A stretch of DNA of 64,000 bases from the NCBI RefSeq assembly GCF_004310865.1, contig NZ_SIXI01000004.1:456315-520314 (forward strand), read 5' to 3'. The stretch comes from Aquabacterium lacunae. GTDB taxonomy: Bacteria; Pseudomonadota; Gammaproteobacteria; Burkholderiales; Burkholderiaceae_C. Every line of letters starts with the position of its first letter. Position 1 is the first letter of the stretch. Positions 21,559 through 29,410 of the stretch are shown in pieces. Both the position numbers and the translations under genes were made by a program. Below the pieces are notes generated by a model that saw nothing but the letters and a program-made list of their open reading frames with translations, ran no database searches and was not told where the DNA came from.

Positions 21559-22857
21559 TCAGGCCGCGCCGGGCACACGCATCAGCTGGTCGCGCACCCA
21601 GGTTTGCGACAGGTCCAGCCACTCGCGGTAGTGGCCCATGGCGCAGTGGTCGTCATTCGGGTAGAGCTTGAGTGTCGCACGGGGTGCCTGGGCGGCCAGG
21701 TCACGCGAGTCCTGCGTGCTCAGCAGGGTGTCGTGGTCCCCGTTGATCACCAGCAGCGGGATCTGGATCTGCGCATACAGCGGGCGCAACGACAAGGCCC
21801 TCAAGGCCCGCATCAGCCCATGAAGGCTGGTCGCCCCCGTGGTGTGCTGCAAGGCTTTGACGATGATGTCGGGGATGCCGATGGTGTTGCCGACCTGGAA
21901 GGTGCGGTGGGTGGGCGCGCCGCACGCCACCGCGCATTGCAAGCGGCGGCTGGTGGCGGCCAGGCGTGCGGCCCAGTAGGCCCCGAAACTCACGCCCACC
22001 AGGCCGATGCGGCCAGGGTCCACACGCGGGTGGCGGGCCAGGTGTTCAATCACCCCGTGGTAGATGCTTTCCGAGTCCACCGACATGCGCTGGCGGTGCG
22101 CGTAGGTGCCGGGCATCTCCATGAAAAACACCGCCAGGCCGCTGTCGTGGTAACGCAGCAGCGGGATGGCCAGCTCCTGCACCGTGCCTTCCAGGCCATT
22201 GGTCACCACCACCAGCGGGCATCGTTGCGAGCCTGCGGGCGTGGCCAGGTAGCCCTTGACGGTCTCGCCGTTCACCTCGATGGCCACGCGCTCGATGACC
22301 ATGCCCAGCAAGGGCGCGACCACCTGGGTGAGGCCATCGAACAACTGCGCCGACCGGTGATACGCCTGCAGCCTGCCGGCTGTGTGCCCCGGGAAGGCGC
22401 TGACCTGGTAGTAAGTGATGGCCTTGACCGTGCAGCGCAAGGCTTCCAGCGCCTGCTGGGCCGACGACCCCTCGTCGCCGGCGACCCCCAAGGGGGCGCT
22501 ACGCTCCGACATCAAGGTGGCCACCTGCGCCCCCCAAGGGGCCAGGGCCGCACGGGCCTGCGTGCAGGCAGGGTTCGAGGCGAAACCGGGCACACACGCC
22601 TCGGCCGCCTGCAACTGGGCCTCGGCCAGCGCGTTCCAGTGACCGCACCAGGCCTCGTCGGTGAACGAGCGAACACCGTTCATCTGATCACGGAACTGCG
22701 CGGCGTCCAGCCCGCCCATGGCGGCATAACGCTGCACGAACAAGGCCGGCAGGAAGTAGCCAGCCCCCAGGCGCCGGGCGGCGTGCTCGGTGGTGCGGGT
22801 CAGCAGGCAGGTCGTGATGAACAGGCGACGCAGCGCGTCGCGGAAGGGCTTGGGCAT
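21559..22857 (-). CDS. Alpha/beta hydrolase (FrsA/DUF1100-like)
   Basis: The protein has 432 residues. The nucleophile elbow GVSFG follows PGRIGLV, the acid is in INGDHDTLL and the base in DDHCAMGH, a complete Ser-Asp-His triad in the C-terminal half. The N-terminal 150 residues are helical and resemble the cap of FrsA-like hydrolases. The gene is divergent from a TetR-family regulator, and a perfect 24-bp palindrome lies between them, so repression by that regulator is likely. I chose the ATG at 22857 (MPKPFRD); the ATG at 22890 falls inside the palindrome. The substrate is unknown; an ester or thioester is expected. Confidence 0.75.
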   Translation of the reverse strand: MPKPFRDALRRLFITTCLLTRTTEHAARRLGAGYFLPALFVQRYAAMGGLDAAQFRDQMNGVRSFTDEAWCGHWNALAEAQLQAAEACVPGFASNPACTQARAALAPWGAQVATLMSERSAPLGVAGDEGSSAQQALEALRCTVKAITYYQVSAFPGHTAGRLQAYHRSAQLFDGLTQVVAPLLGMVIERVAIEVNGETVKGYLATPAGSQRCPLVVVTNGLEGTVQELAIPLLRYHDSGLAVFFMEMPGTYAHRQRMSVDSESIYHGVIEHLARHPRVDPGRIGLVGVSFGAYWAARLAATSRRLQCAVACGAPTHRTFQVGNTIGIPDIIVKALQHTTGATSLHGLMRALRALSLRPLYAQIQIPLLVINGDHDTLLSTQDSRDLAAQAPRATLKLYPNDDHCAMGHYREWLDLSQTWVRDQLMRVPGAA

Positions 22858-22876
22858 GCGGGCTCTCTGGCGGGCG

Positions 22877-22900
22877 TTTATTGAACTCATGTTCAATAAA
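22877..22900. promoter_or_regulatory. Perfect 24-bp palindromic operator between hydrolase and TetR genes
   Basis: TTTATTGAAC (22877-22886) and GTTCAATAAA (22891-22900) are exact inverted arms around TCAT. The arms contain TTGAAC, a possible -35 box, on each strand. Position and symmetry are those of a TetR-family operator controlling both divergent genes. Confidence 0.75.
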
Positions 22901-22925
22901 TGATTATGCGTAGACTGTTGAACCC

Positions 22926-23567
22926 ATGTCAAACAAAACACCCTCTCCCACGAAGCGCCCGGTGCGCCAAGCGACAGGCGCGCGCCTCGCCCCCGACGCG
23001 CGCCGGGCCCACCTCTTGTCGGTGGGCGCAGCGGCGTTTGGCGCGCATGCTTACGACGACGTGCAGATCGACCAGATCGCGCAGCAGGCGGGGGTCTCGC
23101 GGGGGCTGCTCTACCACTACTTCCCAGGCAAGCAGGAGTTCTTCGCGGCCATCGTCGAAGACGGGTACGACGACATCCTGAGGGTGACCCTGCCGGACCC
23201 GGCCTTGCCGCCGCTGGCCCAACTCCAGGCCTCGCTGGAGGCCTACTTCGACCACGTCGCCGAGCACCCACACACCTACCGGGCGCTGTTTCGCAGCGCG
23301 GCCAGCGCCCACCAGGGCGTGCAAGCCGTGGTGCAGCGCAACCTGGACACCCAGGCCCAGCGCATCATGGTTGCCTTGGCCCCCATGTCGCCGCCCAGCC
23401 CTTTGCTGACACTGTCTGTGCGTGCCTGGCTGGCCTTCCTGGTGCACGCCGCGCTGGACTGGCTGGACAGCCAGCCGCCACTCGACCGTCAGGCCGTGAT
23501 CCGTGCCTGCACGGCGGCTTTGGTGGGTGCGGTGGGGGGGGTGGGGGGTGTGCCCCCCGGCACCTGA
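22926..23567 (+). CDS. TetR/AcrR-family transcriptional regulator
   Basis: The protein has 213 residues. The N-terminal helix-turn-helix (about residues 27-73) carries the family pattern QIDQIAQQAGVSRGLLYHYF with the typical GLLYHYF recognition helix and following KQEFFAAI. The C-terminal ligand domain ends in a glycine/valine-rich tail coded by a long G run (23531-23550). It lies 26 bp after the perfect palindrome and is transcribed away from the hydrolase. It probably represses itself and the hydrolase until a hydrophobic ligand binds. Confidence 0.9.
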   Translation: MSNKTPSPTKRPVRQATGARLAPDARRAHLLSVGAAAFGAHAYDDVQIDQIAQQAGVSRGLLYHYFPGKQEFFAAIVEDGYDDILRVTLPDPALPPLAQLQASLEAYFDHVAEHPHTYRALFRSAASAHQGVQAVVQRNLDTQAQRIMVALAPMSPPSPLLTLSVRAWLAFLVHAALDWLDSQPPLDRQAVIRACTAALVGAVGGVGGVPPGT

Positions 23568-23617
23568 GATGTTTGACCGCAGCGCATGGATCGACAGCTC
23601 GCATGGAAACAGATCAC

Positions 23618-23682
23618 AAGCTGTAAGCCGAAGATACAGCTTTGGTTGCGTACCCTTGATTTACAATTCATAATACGTGAAT
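23618..23682 (+). promoter_or_regulatory. hipBA promoter region with two inverted repeats
   Basis: A candidate promoter is TTGCGT (23646-23651), 17 bp, CATAAT (23669-23674). An 8-bp inverted repeat AAGCTGTA/TACAGCTT (23618-23625 and 23635-23642) lies just upstream of the -35, and ATTCA-N7-TGAAT (23666-23682) covers the -10. Type II antitoxins such as HipB bind inverted repeats over their own promoter, so one or both are candidate operators. The stretch is clearly more AT-rich than its surroundings. Confidence 0.5.
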
Positions 23683-23705
23683 CCTGAATACAAGCATTGG
23701 CCTGT

Positions 23706-24002
23706 ATGCATGAATTCCCAGTTCGCAATCCAGACCAGTTGCCAGCCTTGCTGCAATCGTTTCGCAAGGCCGCTGGTTTGACGCAAGCCGAAACCGCGCT
23801 GCGCCTGGGCGTCACGCAGCAAACCTACTCTGCGCTGGAACGCCATGCCAGCAAGGTCAGCGCCGAGCGCCTGCTCCTGCTCCTCAACCTGCTCGGTGTC
23901 GAGGTGGTGCTGCACGCCAAGCCCACCTCCAACACCGGCACCGGCGTCCGGGCAGCAGAGCCACCCGCAGATCCCGCAGACCACCACGGCCCAGCATGGT
24001 GA
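23706..24002 (+). CDS. hipB: HipB-like antitoxin (XRE family)
   Basis: The protein has 98 residues with a Cro/C1-type helix-turn-helix at about residues 15-65 (LTQAETALRLGVTQQTYSAL). It is followed by a disordered Ala/Pro-rich tail. It lies 9 bp before a HipA kinase gene, the standard antitoxin-toxin order. HipB neutralises HipA and represses the operon. I chose the ATG at 23706; a TTG at 23697 is also in frame. Confidence 0.85.
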   Translation: MHEFPVRNPDQLPALLQSFRKAAGLTQAETALRLGVTQQTYSALERHASKVSAERLLLLLNLLGVEVVLHAKPTSNTGTGVRAAEPPADPADHHGPAW

Positions 24003-24011
24003 GCCCACGCC

Positions 24012-25355
24012 ATGGGAAGACGCTCTCACACCCGCGCCCTGAGCCTGTGGATGAACGGTGTCCGAGTGGGCACCTGGCTCACGGCACCGCGCAGCCCGGA
24101 CACACTGCAATACGACCCCCACTGGGTGCAAAGCCGCGAAGGCCGGCCCCTGTCCTTGTCGCTGCCCTTCACGCCGGGCAACGCCCCGCATCGGGGCGAG
24201 CGTGTGCGCCACCATTTCGACAACCTGCTGCCCGACAGCCCAGACATCCGGGCGCGCCTGGCTCGCCGTTACCGGGCCACGTCCACCGAGGCCTTTGATG
24301 TGCTGGCACAGGCCGGCCAGGACTGCGTGGGTGCGCTCCAGATCCTGGAGGGAGATGCCAGTCCAGCCGTGGCCTCAGTGCAAGCGCGCCCGCTGAATCA
24401 CAGCGAAGTGGCCGCCGTATTGCGACACGCCACCGCCGCCACGGCCCCGGGATTCATGGAAGACGACGACTTCCGCATCTCGATTGCAGGCGCGCAAGAA
24501 AAGACCGCGCTGCTCAGGCTGGATGGTCAATGGTGCGTGCCGCAAGGTGCCACCCCCACCACCCACATCCTCAAGCTGCCATTGGGCCTGGTGGGTGGCA
24601 TGGGCCTGGACCTGCGCGAATCGGTTGAGAACGAGTGGTTGTGCGCGCAGATCCTGGCGGCCTATGGCCTGCCTGTGGCCCGTTGCGAGCCTGTTCAATT
24701 CGAAGATGTCAAAGCGTTGGCGGTCGAGCGCTTTGACCGCATGTGGTGGGCAGCGCCCGACGGGCAGCAGCACCTCATCCGCCTGCCACAAGAAGACCTG
24801 TGCCAGGCCACCGCGACCGCCCCTGATCTGAAGTACGAATCCCAAGGCGGCCCCGGCATCGACCGCATCATGTCGGTGCTGTCCGGCTCGATCACACCTG
24901 AGCAAGACAAGCGCACCTTCTTCCTGGCGCAGGTGCTGTTCTGGATGCTGTGCGCGCCCGACGGCCACGCCAAGAACTTCAGCCTGTTCATCCGGCCGGG
25001 AGGGCGCTTTCAACTCACGCCGCTGTACGACGTGATCTCGGCCTACCCCATCCTCGGCGATGGGCCCAACCAGATCTCACCGTTCAAGGTCAAACTGGCC
25101 ATGGCTGTGCGTGGCAAAAACACGCACTGGAAGATGAACGACATCCAGCGGCAACATTGGGTGGCGGTGGGAGCTCGGCACGGTGTGGTCACCGAGCATG
25201 GCCAACCCGTCGACAAGCTGCTGGACGATCTGGTGGCACGCACACCTGAGGTCATCCGTCAAATCAGGCACAAGCTGCCTGAGGGGTTTCCGATGCCATT
25301 GGCCCACTGCATCCTGCAGGGGGTGGAGCAAGCCTCACTGAAACTTTTGGCATGA
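24012..25355 (+). CDS. hipA: HipA-like serine/threonine kinase toxin
   Basis: The protein has 447 residues, the usual length for HipA. The N-terminal lobe begins LSLWMNGVRVGTW. The nucleotide-binding loop SIAGAQEKTAL is at about 157-167, the catalytic-loop DGHAKNFS at about 317 (Asp317 as base) and LTPLYDV follows as the metal-binding segment. HipA inactivates glutamyl-tRNA synthetase by phosphorylation in E. coli and induces dormancy; the target here is inferred only. It ends about 120 bp before the tRNA-Arg gene. All key motifs look intact. Confidence 0.9.
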   Translation: MGRRSHTRALSLWMNGVRVGTWLTAPRSPDTLQYDPHWVQSREGRPLSLSLPFTPGNAPHRGERVRHHFDNLLPDSPDIRARLARRYRATSTEAFDVLAQAGQDCVGALQILEGDASPAVASVQARPLNHSEVAAVLRHATAATAPGFMEDDDFRISIAGAQEKTALLRLDGQWCVPQGATPTTHILKLPLGLVGGMGLDLRESVENEWLCAQILAAYGLPVARCEPVQFEDVKALAVERFDRMWWAAPDGQQHLIRLPQEDLCQATATAPDLKYESQGGPGIDRIMSVLSGSITPEQDKRTFFLAQVLFWMLCAPDGHAKNFSLFIRPGGRFQLTPLYDVISAYPILGDGPNQISPFKVKLAMAVRGKNTHWKMNDIQRQHWVAVGARHGVVTEHGQPVDKLLDDLVARTPEVIRQIRHKLPEGFPMPLAHCILQGVEQASLKLLA

Positions 25356-25430
25356 CCACAAGCAGGGCACACGGAGCCCAGCGGCGAGGAATTGTCGGAA
25401 CGAGGCCTGCGCATGAATTGCAGAGCCTTC

Positions 25431-25474
25431 CTTGAGGGGGCTGAGGTGGGGCTGTTTGCCCCAGGTCACTCAAG
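25431..25474 (-). repeat. Nested inverted repeat directly downstream of tRNA-Arg
   Basis: Outer arms CTTGAG/CTCAAG (25431-25436, 25469-25474) enclose inner arms TGGGGC/GCCCCA (25447-25452, 25458-25463). It begins right after the tRNA CCA end and may help end or process the transcript, but has no T-tract. Confidence 0.4.
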
Positions 25475-25550
25475 TGGCGCGCCCGGCTGGGATCGAACCA
25501 GCAACCCCTGCCTTCGGAGGGCAGTACTCTATCCATTGAGCTACGGGCGC
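25475..25550 (-). tRNA. tRNA-Arg (anticodon CCG)
   Basis: This is a 76-nt cloverleaf on the minus strand. The acceptor stem GCGCCCG/CGGGCGC is followed by G and an encoded CCA. The anticodon stem CTGCC/GGCAG holds the loop CTCCGAA, which gives anticodon CCG (reads CGG). The T-loop GGTTCGATCC is standard. Confidence 0.97.
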
Positions 25551-25689
25551 AGCGCAACCGCATTCTAGCAGGCGCACTTGTCAAGCCCGTCACGCAAAAC
25601 GCAGCATTTGGGCGTGCGTGCGCCACTTGTTGTGGTGACTGGGCGCCGATCACCGTTCAACTGGCTTCATCCCTGCTTGACGCGGGTTT

Positions 25690-25695
25690 TATAAT
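25690..25695 (+). promoter_or_regulatory. Consensus -10 box of the cytochrome c gene
   Basis: A perfect TATAAT lies 40 bp before the start codon. The best -35 with acceptable spacing (18 bp) is a weak TTCATC at 25666-25671; TTGACG at 25677 is too close. Confidence 0.45.
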
Positions 25696-25734
25696 CTTGC
25701 GATTGTTTACGTCACCGCCCCACCGAGGACTCAC

Positions 25735-26265
25735 ATGAGCCAAGCGCCCCAATCCCACGACGAAGGCCCCATCCAGACGCCCCAGCAGCTGATGCTGGCC
25801 ATCGTGCTGGCTTTCGTGGTGCCCGTCACCATCATCGCCCTGCTGGTCAACTACGTGAACTCGGCTGCCAAGGGTGGCGCGGGCTCCAGCGCCCTGGCGC
25901 CTGAAGCCGTGGCCCAGCGCATCATGCCGGTGGCCGCAGTGAAGGTGCAGGCCGTCACGGCAGCGCCCGGTTCGCGTGGCGGTGAAGACGTGTACAAGGC
26001 CCAGTGTGCTTCGTGCCACGGCGCCGGCGCCCTGGGCGCACCCAAGTACGGTGACGGTGGCGCCTGGGCCGCCCGCATCGGCAAGGGCCTGGACACCCTG
26101 ACCGACCACGCCGTCAAGGGTTTCAACGCCATGCCCGCGCAAGGCGGTGGTGATTTCGTCGAAGTCGAGATCAAGCGCGCCGTGGCCTACATGGCCAACG
26201 CCGGTGGCGCCAAGTTCGAAGAACCGCCGGTGGCTGCAGCCGAAGGCGCCAGCGAAGCCAAGTGA
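25735..26265 (+). CDS. Membrane-anchored monoheme cytochrome c (c5-like)
   Basis: The protein has 176 residues. A single transmembrane helix (about 18-40, LMLAIVLAFVVPVTIIALLV) is not followed by a signal cleavage site, so it anchors a periplasmic domain. The heme site is CASCH at residues 91-95, with a probable axial Met in FNAMPAQGG. This is the cytochrome c5/class I fold. It probably carries electrons between the cytochrome bc1 complex and an oxidase. A GAGGA site (25725-25729) precedes the ATG. The gene stands alone between tRNA-Arg and a bidirectional terminator. Confidence 0.9.
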   Translation: MSQAPQSHDEGPIQTPQQLMLAIVLAFVVPVTIIALLVNYVNSAAKGGAGSSALAPEAVAQRIMPVAAVKVQAVTAAPGSRGGEDVYKAQCASCHGAGALGAPKYGDGGAWAARIGKGLDTLTDHAVKGFNAMPAQGGGDFVEVEIKRAVAYMANAGGAKFEEPPVAAAEGASEAK

Positions 26266-26305
26266 CGCCGCGCGGGGCCTGATCGCCCCGCTGCCCCGCA
26301 GGCAC

Positions 26306-26335
26306 AAAAAAGCCGACCCGTCGAGGTCGGCTTTT
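26306..26335. terminator. Bidirectional terminator between cytochrome c and convergent gene
   Basis: AGCCGACC (26311-26318) pairs with GGTCGGCT (26325-26332), flanked by A6 on the left and T5 on the right. It serves the cytochrome gene on the plus strand and the purU operon on the minus strand. Confidence 0.88.
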
Positions 26336-26351
26336 TCATGGCCCGCCGAAC

Positions 26352-26897
26352 TCAGGCGGCAGCCGGTTGTGGGTTCAGCACCACCCCGTGGCGCTGCACC
26401 AAGTCGCGGCCCTGCACCTCTTCGGGTGCCCAGCCCAGGGACTCCATGGCCTCGGCCGCCGCCACCATGTCCTGCGAGCGCACGACACCCAGGCCATGCT
26501 CGGTCTGCAGGTACAGGCGCCCGTCTTCGTCCAGGTAGGTGGCCTGCACCTGCGCCACCGGCATGCCCGTGTGCGTTTCCAGACGCCAGCCCCCCGGCAC
26601 GGCGGCATCGGCCATCACGCCGATCACCCAGGGGGCCGCCTCCAGCCACACGTACACGCGCTGGGGGCCGTTCTGAAAGAACCATTGGCCCTGCGCATCG
26701 TGCTCGTAGTTGCGGGCAATGAAGTCCTTGAGCTTGCCGTGCGTCACACGGCTTCCTTTGGCCTGCGGAAAGGGCCCGGAGCGCTGCGTGGGCTCGTCGC
26801 GCAGGTACCAGTCACCCCGCGCGTCCAGGCCCAGCCAGCCGTGGCAGTGCGGCACATTGGGCCACTTCTTGATGGCGGCCTTGACGATGTCATCCAT
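26352..26897 (-). CDS. Conserved-looking protein of unknown function
   Basis: The protein has 181 residues from the ATG at 26897, chosen for its AAGGA site. I do not recognise a family. It has no signal peptide or membrane helix, so is probably cytoplasmic. It is rich in Trp/Gly/Asp with repeated short beta-like segments (HGWLGLDARGDWYL, then GQWFFQNGPQRVYV, then DGRLYLQTEHGLG), suggesting a small beta-sheet or tandem-strand fold. Its start overlaps the end of the upstream hydrolase gene by 8 bp, so it is the last gene of the purU operon. Confidence 0.65.
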   Translation of the reverse strand: MDDIVKAAIKKWPNVPHCHGWLGLDARGDWYLRDEPTQRSGPFPQAKGSRVTHGKLKDFIARNYEHDAQGQWFFQNGPQRVYVWLEAAPWVIGVMADAAVPGGWRLETHTGMPVAQVQATYLDEDGRLYLQTEHGLGVVRSQDMVAAAEAMESLGWAPEEVQGRDLVQRHGVVLNPQPAAA

Positions 26898-27936
26898 GGC
26901 GTTGTCCTTGTTCGGTTGGCGCGGTGGCGCGCGGCACGTGCTGGGCCAGCCAACGGCCCACCGCTTCGGGCATGGGCCGCACATGGCCCGGCCATCGCCC
27001 GCCCGGAAAACCCACATGCCCACCATGGCGCGGACGCCAGAGCGTCACCCAGCCGCTCACCTGATCGGCCCGAGGCAGGCTACCCGCAGGCACGAAAGGG
27101 TCGTTCTGGGCGTTCAAGGCCAGGGCCGGCACACCCACCAGCCCCTGGAGTCTGGGGCCTGCCGAGCAGCGCGCCCAGTAGTCTTCGGTGTTGGCAAAGC
27201 CATGCAGAGGTGCCGTCACGACGTTGTCGTAGGCGTACAGGTCAGCGGCTGCACGCAAGGCCTGCTCGTCGATGAAGCCGGGGAAGCGCTGCAGCTTGTG
27301 CAGCATCTTGGGCTTCATGGTCGACAGGAACATGCGCGTGTACACCAGCCGGTTGAAACCCCGCCCGATGGCATGCCCTGCCGCGGCCAGGTCCAGGGGC
27401 GAGCACACCGCAGCCACAGCCAGCACCTTCTGGCGGGCTGCATGGCCCATCTCCTGCGCCCAGCGCAGCAAGGCATTGCCACCCAGCGAGATGCCCACGG
27501 CCACGCGCGGGCCCTCCGGGTGAGCCTGCTGAACCTGCCCCAGCATCCAGTCGATTTCGGCGAAATCGCCGCTGTGGTACGCCCGAGGCAGCCGGTTCAG
27601 TTCACCCGAGCAGCCCCGAAAGTGCGGCACCACACAGCCCCAGTGCTGCTCGCGGGCCCAATGGGCAAAGGCCTGCGCGTAATGGCTGGCCGACGAGCCC
27701 TCCAGCCCGTGGAACACCACCAGCACGGGCGAGGTGGGCGCCAGGGGCTCGACCAGCCAGTCGAAATCAATGAAGTCGCCATCGGGCGTGTCCACCCGCA
27801 CGCGGCGGCCGGTCAGGGGGCGGCTGTCGGCCTTCCAGTGGCGCGCGGCTCGCGCGGGCCAGATGGTCTGCAGGTTGCCGCCCAGGGCGCCTGGCGCGTG
27901 CAGCCACCAGGGCGGCTGCCAGTGGTCCATGGCCAT
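26890..27936 (-). CDS. YheT-family alpha/beta hydrolase
   Basis: The protein has 348 residues. Family marks are the N-terminal GGNLQTIWP, the oxyanion segment VLVVFHGLEGSSAS, NFRG-like PHFRGCSGE and the nucleophile elbow VGISLGGNAL. A late Asp (NAQNDPFVP) and His (HGGHVGF) complete the triad. The YheT/ABHD1 group includes esterases; the physiological substrate is unknown. The ATG at 27936 follows GAGGG and lies 13 bp after the preceding stop. It is the third gene of the purU operon. Confidence 0.85.
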   Translation of the reverse strand: MAMDHWQPPWWLHAPGALGGNLQTIWPARAARHWKADSRPLTGRRVRVDTPDGDFIDFDWLVEPLAPTSPVLVVFHGLEGSSASHYAQAFAHWAREQHWGCVVPHFRGCSGELNRLPRAYHSGDFAEIDWMLGQVQQAHPEGPRVAVGISLGGNALLRWAQEMGHAARQKVLAVAAVCSPLDLAAAGHAIGRGFNRLVYTRMFLSTMKPKMLHKLQRFPGFIDEQALRAAADLYAYDNVVTAPLHGFANTEDYWARCSAGPRLQGLVGVPALALNAQNDPFVPAGSLPRADQVSGWVTLWRPRHGGHVGFPGGRWPGHVRPMPEAVGRWLAQHVPRATAPTEQGQRHG

Positions 27937-27949
27937 GCTCAGCGCACCC

Positions 27950-28405
27950 TCAATGCAGCACCGGCCCGGCCTCGACCATCTCCAGCATCTGGTCGGCCTG
28001 GCCCGGGCTGGCATGGTGGGCCACCATGCGCCAGCCCAGCTCCGACCGCACGAACACATTGGTGGCCAGCACATAGGCCGTCTGCAGGCCTTCGCTGGTG
28101 ATGGCCTGCACCTTCTCCAGCACGTGGTGCACGGCGCAGGTGGCCGTCTCCATGCGGCGGGTGCTCACGGGCGTGATGGCCATGCCGCCGTTGGACAGCA
28201 CCGTCTCGAAGCCGGCCCGGATCGCGCCCGGCCCCACCAGGCGGGGCCCATTGGGGTGCACGCAGGCCACCTCCTCGTCCTCGGCCCAGAGCGACATCAG
28301 CCGCTCCACATCGCCCTGCTGCAGGGCTTCATAGAAGGCCTGCTCGGTCTCTTCGGCCGTGGCCATCAAGGCCGCCTGGGCGCTGCGGGTGCGGGCATCA
28401 GCCAT
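27950..28405 (-). CDS. SnoaL/NTF2-like protein (DUF4440-type)
   Basis: The protein has 151 residues. The pattern EETEQAFYEALQQGDVERLMSLWAEDE at residues 18-44 and the final VFVRSELGWRMVAHH strand are those of the cone-shaped NTF2/SnoaL fold. Such proteins bind small molecules or act as isomerases; the role here is unknown. It lies 15 bp after purU and 13 bp before the YheT-type hydrolase, in one operon. Confidence 0.8.
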   Translation of the reverse strand: MADARTRSAQAALMATAEETEQAFYEALQQGDVERLMSLWAEDEEVACVHPNGPRLVGPGAIRAGFETVLSNGGMAITPVSTRRMETATCAVHHVLEKVQAITSEGLQTAYVLATNVFVRSELGWRMVAHHASPGQADQMLEMVEAGPVLH

Positions 28406-28420
28406 GGGCTACTCCAGAGA

Positions 28421-29305
28421 TCAGCGGAAGACCACCGTCTTGTGGCCGTTCATCAGCACCCGGTGCTCGGTGTGCCACTTCACGGCACGCGCCAGCACCA
28501 GGCACTCCACATCGCGACCCACAGCCGTGAAGTCTTCGGGGCTCAGTGTGTGGTCCACGCGCTCCACATCCTGCTCGATGATCGGGCCTTCATCCAGGTC
28601 GGCCGTCACGTAGTGCGCGGTGGCCCCGATCAGCTTCACGCCACGGTCGTGCGCCTGATAGTAGGGGCGCGCGCCCTTGAAGCTGGGCAGGAAGCTGTGG
28701 TGGATGTTGATCGCGCGGCCTTTGAGGAACTGGCAGAACTCGGTGCTCAGGATCTGCATGTAGCGCGCCAGCACCACCAGGTCGATGCCGTGCTGGATCA
28801 CCAGGCTTTCCACCTGCTGCTCCTGCTCGCGCTTGACCTCGGCCGAAGCGCCCGTGGGCAGGGGCAAGTGGTGGAACGGGATGCCATAGCTGGCCGCCAG
28901 CTCGGCGTAATCGGGGTGGTTCGAAACGATGGCCGGGATCTCGATGTCCAGCCAGCCGGATCGCCAGCGGAACAACAGGTCGTTCAGGCAATGGCCATGC
29001 TTGCTCACCATCACCAGCACACGGGGCTTGCGCACCAGGCTGTGGATCATGGCCTGCATCTGGAACTGCTCGCGCACATGGCTGAACAGCTTCTCCAGCG
29101 TGGCCACATCGGCCAGGTGTTCGGGTGCATGAAAGTGCACGCGCATGAAGAACAGCCCCGTGCTGTCTTCGCAGCCCAGGTCACCGAACTGCTGCGAATC
29201 GACGATGTTGCAACCGGCCTGGTACAGCAAGCCCGAGACGGCATGCACGATGCCCTTGGCATCGGGGCACGACAGGGTGAGAACGAAATCGCGTGTGCTT
29301 TTCAT
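28421..29305 (-). CDS. purU: Formyltetrahydrofolate deformylase
   Basis: This enzyme hydrolyses 10-formyl-tetrahydrofolate to formate and tetrahydrofolate, balancing one-carbon pools and feeding formate to PurT. The protein has 294 residues. An N-terminal ACT domain (FVLTLSCPDAKGIVHAVSG, residues 6-90) is followed by a formyltransferase domain with SNHPD, NIHHSFLPSFKGARPY and the catalytic Asp region ADLDEGPIIEQD. The ATG at 29305 was chosen because the protein then begins just before the ACT domain. It heads a four-gene operon. Confidence 0.95.
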   Translation of the reverse strand: MKSTRDFVLTLSCPDAKGIVHAVSGLLYQAGCNIVDSQQFGDLGCEDSTGLFFMRVHFHAPEHLADVATLEKLFSHVREQFQMQAMIHSLVRKPRVLVMVSKHGHCLNDLLFRWRSGWLDIEIPAIVSNHPDYAELAASYGIPFHHLPLPTGASAEVKREQEQQVESLVIQHGIDLVVLARYMQILSTEFCQFLKGRAINIHHSFLPSFKGARPYYQAHDRGVKLIGATAHYVTADLDEGPIIEQDVERVDHTLSPEDFTAVGRDVECLVLARAVKWHTEHRVLMNGHKTVVFR

Positions 29306-29335
29306 GATCGCCACATTGTAGAAGGCGCGCCACGT

Positions 29336-29363
29336 TTGCTGCGGGGCACAAGTCCTGCACAAT
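29336..29363 (+). promoter_or_regulatory. Putative promoter of the sigma/anti-sigma genes
   Basis: TTGCTG (29336-29341), 16 bp, CACAAT (29358-29363), four of six matches each, 48 bp before the sigma gene start. Confidence 0.35.
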
Positions 29364-29410
29364 GCGGAAGTCCGTTCCTCGAAACGCACCCACCTTCACA
29401 ACGAGGTCGA

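Noticed and set aside
18463..22884. Open frame of 1473 codons on the plus strand
   Set aside because: It runs antisense to the YhaN-like ATPase, YhaO-like nuclease and hydrolase genes, all with clear family motifs. Its Ala/Pro/Arg/Gly-rich product has no domain and arises from GC-rich codon bias.
23531..23560. Long G-runs near the end of the TetR gene, possible frameshift or phase-variable tract
   Set aside because: The frame stays open through the run and closes at a normal length for the family. A G-run at the extreme C-terminus would change only a few residues.
25677..25695. TTGACG as -35 box of the cytochrome c promoter
   Set aside because: Only 7 bp separate it from the TATAAT box, far too short for a sigma-70 promoter.
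27734..29410. Long upstream extension of the sigma factor reading frame
   Set aside because: The open frame runs antisense through the hydrolase, SnoaL-like and purU genes. The ECF sigma fold starts only at 29411, behind a ribosome-binding site.
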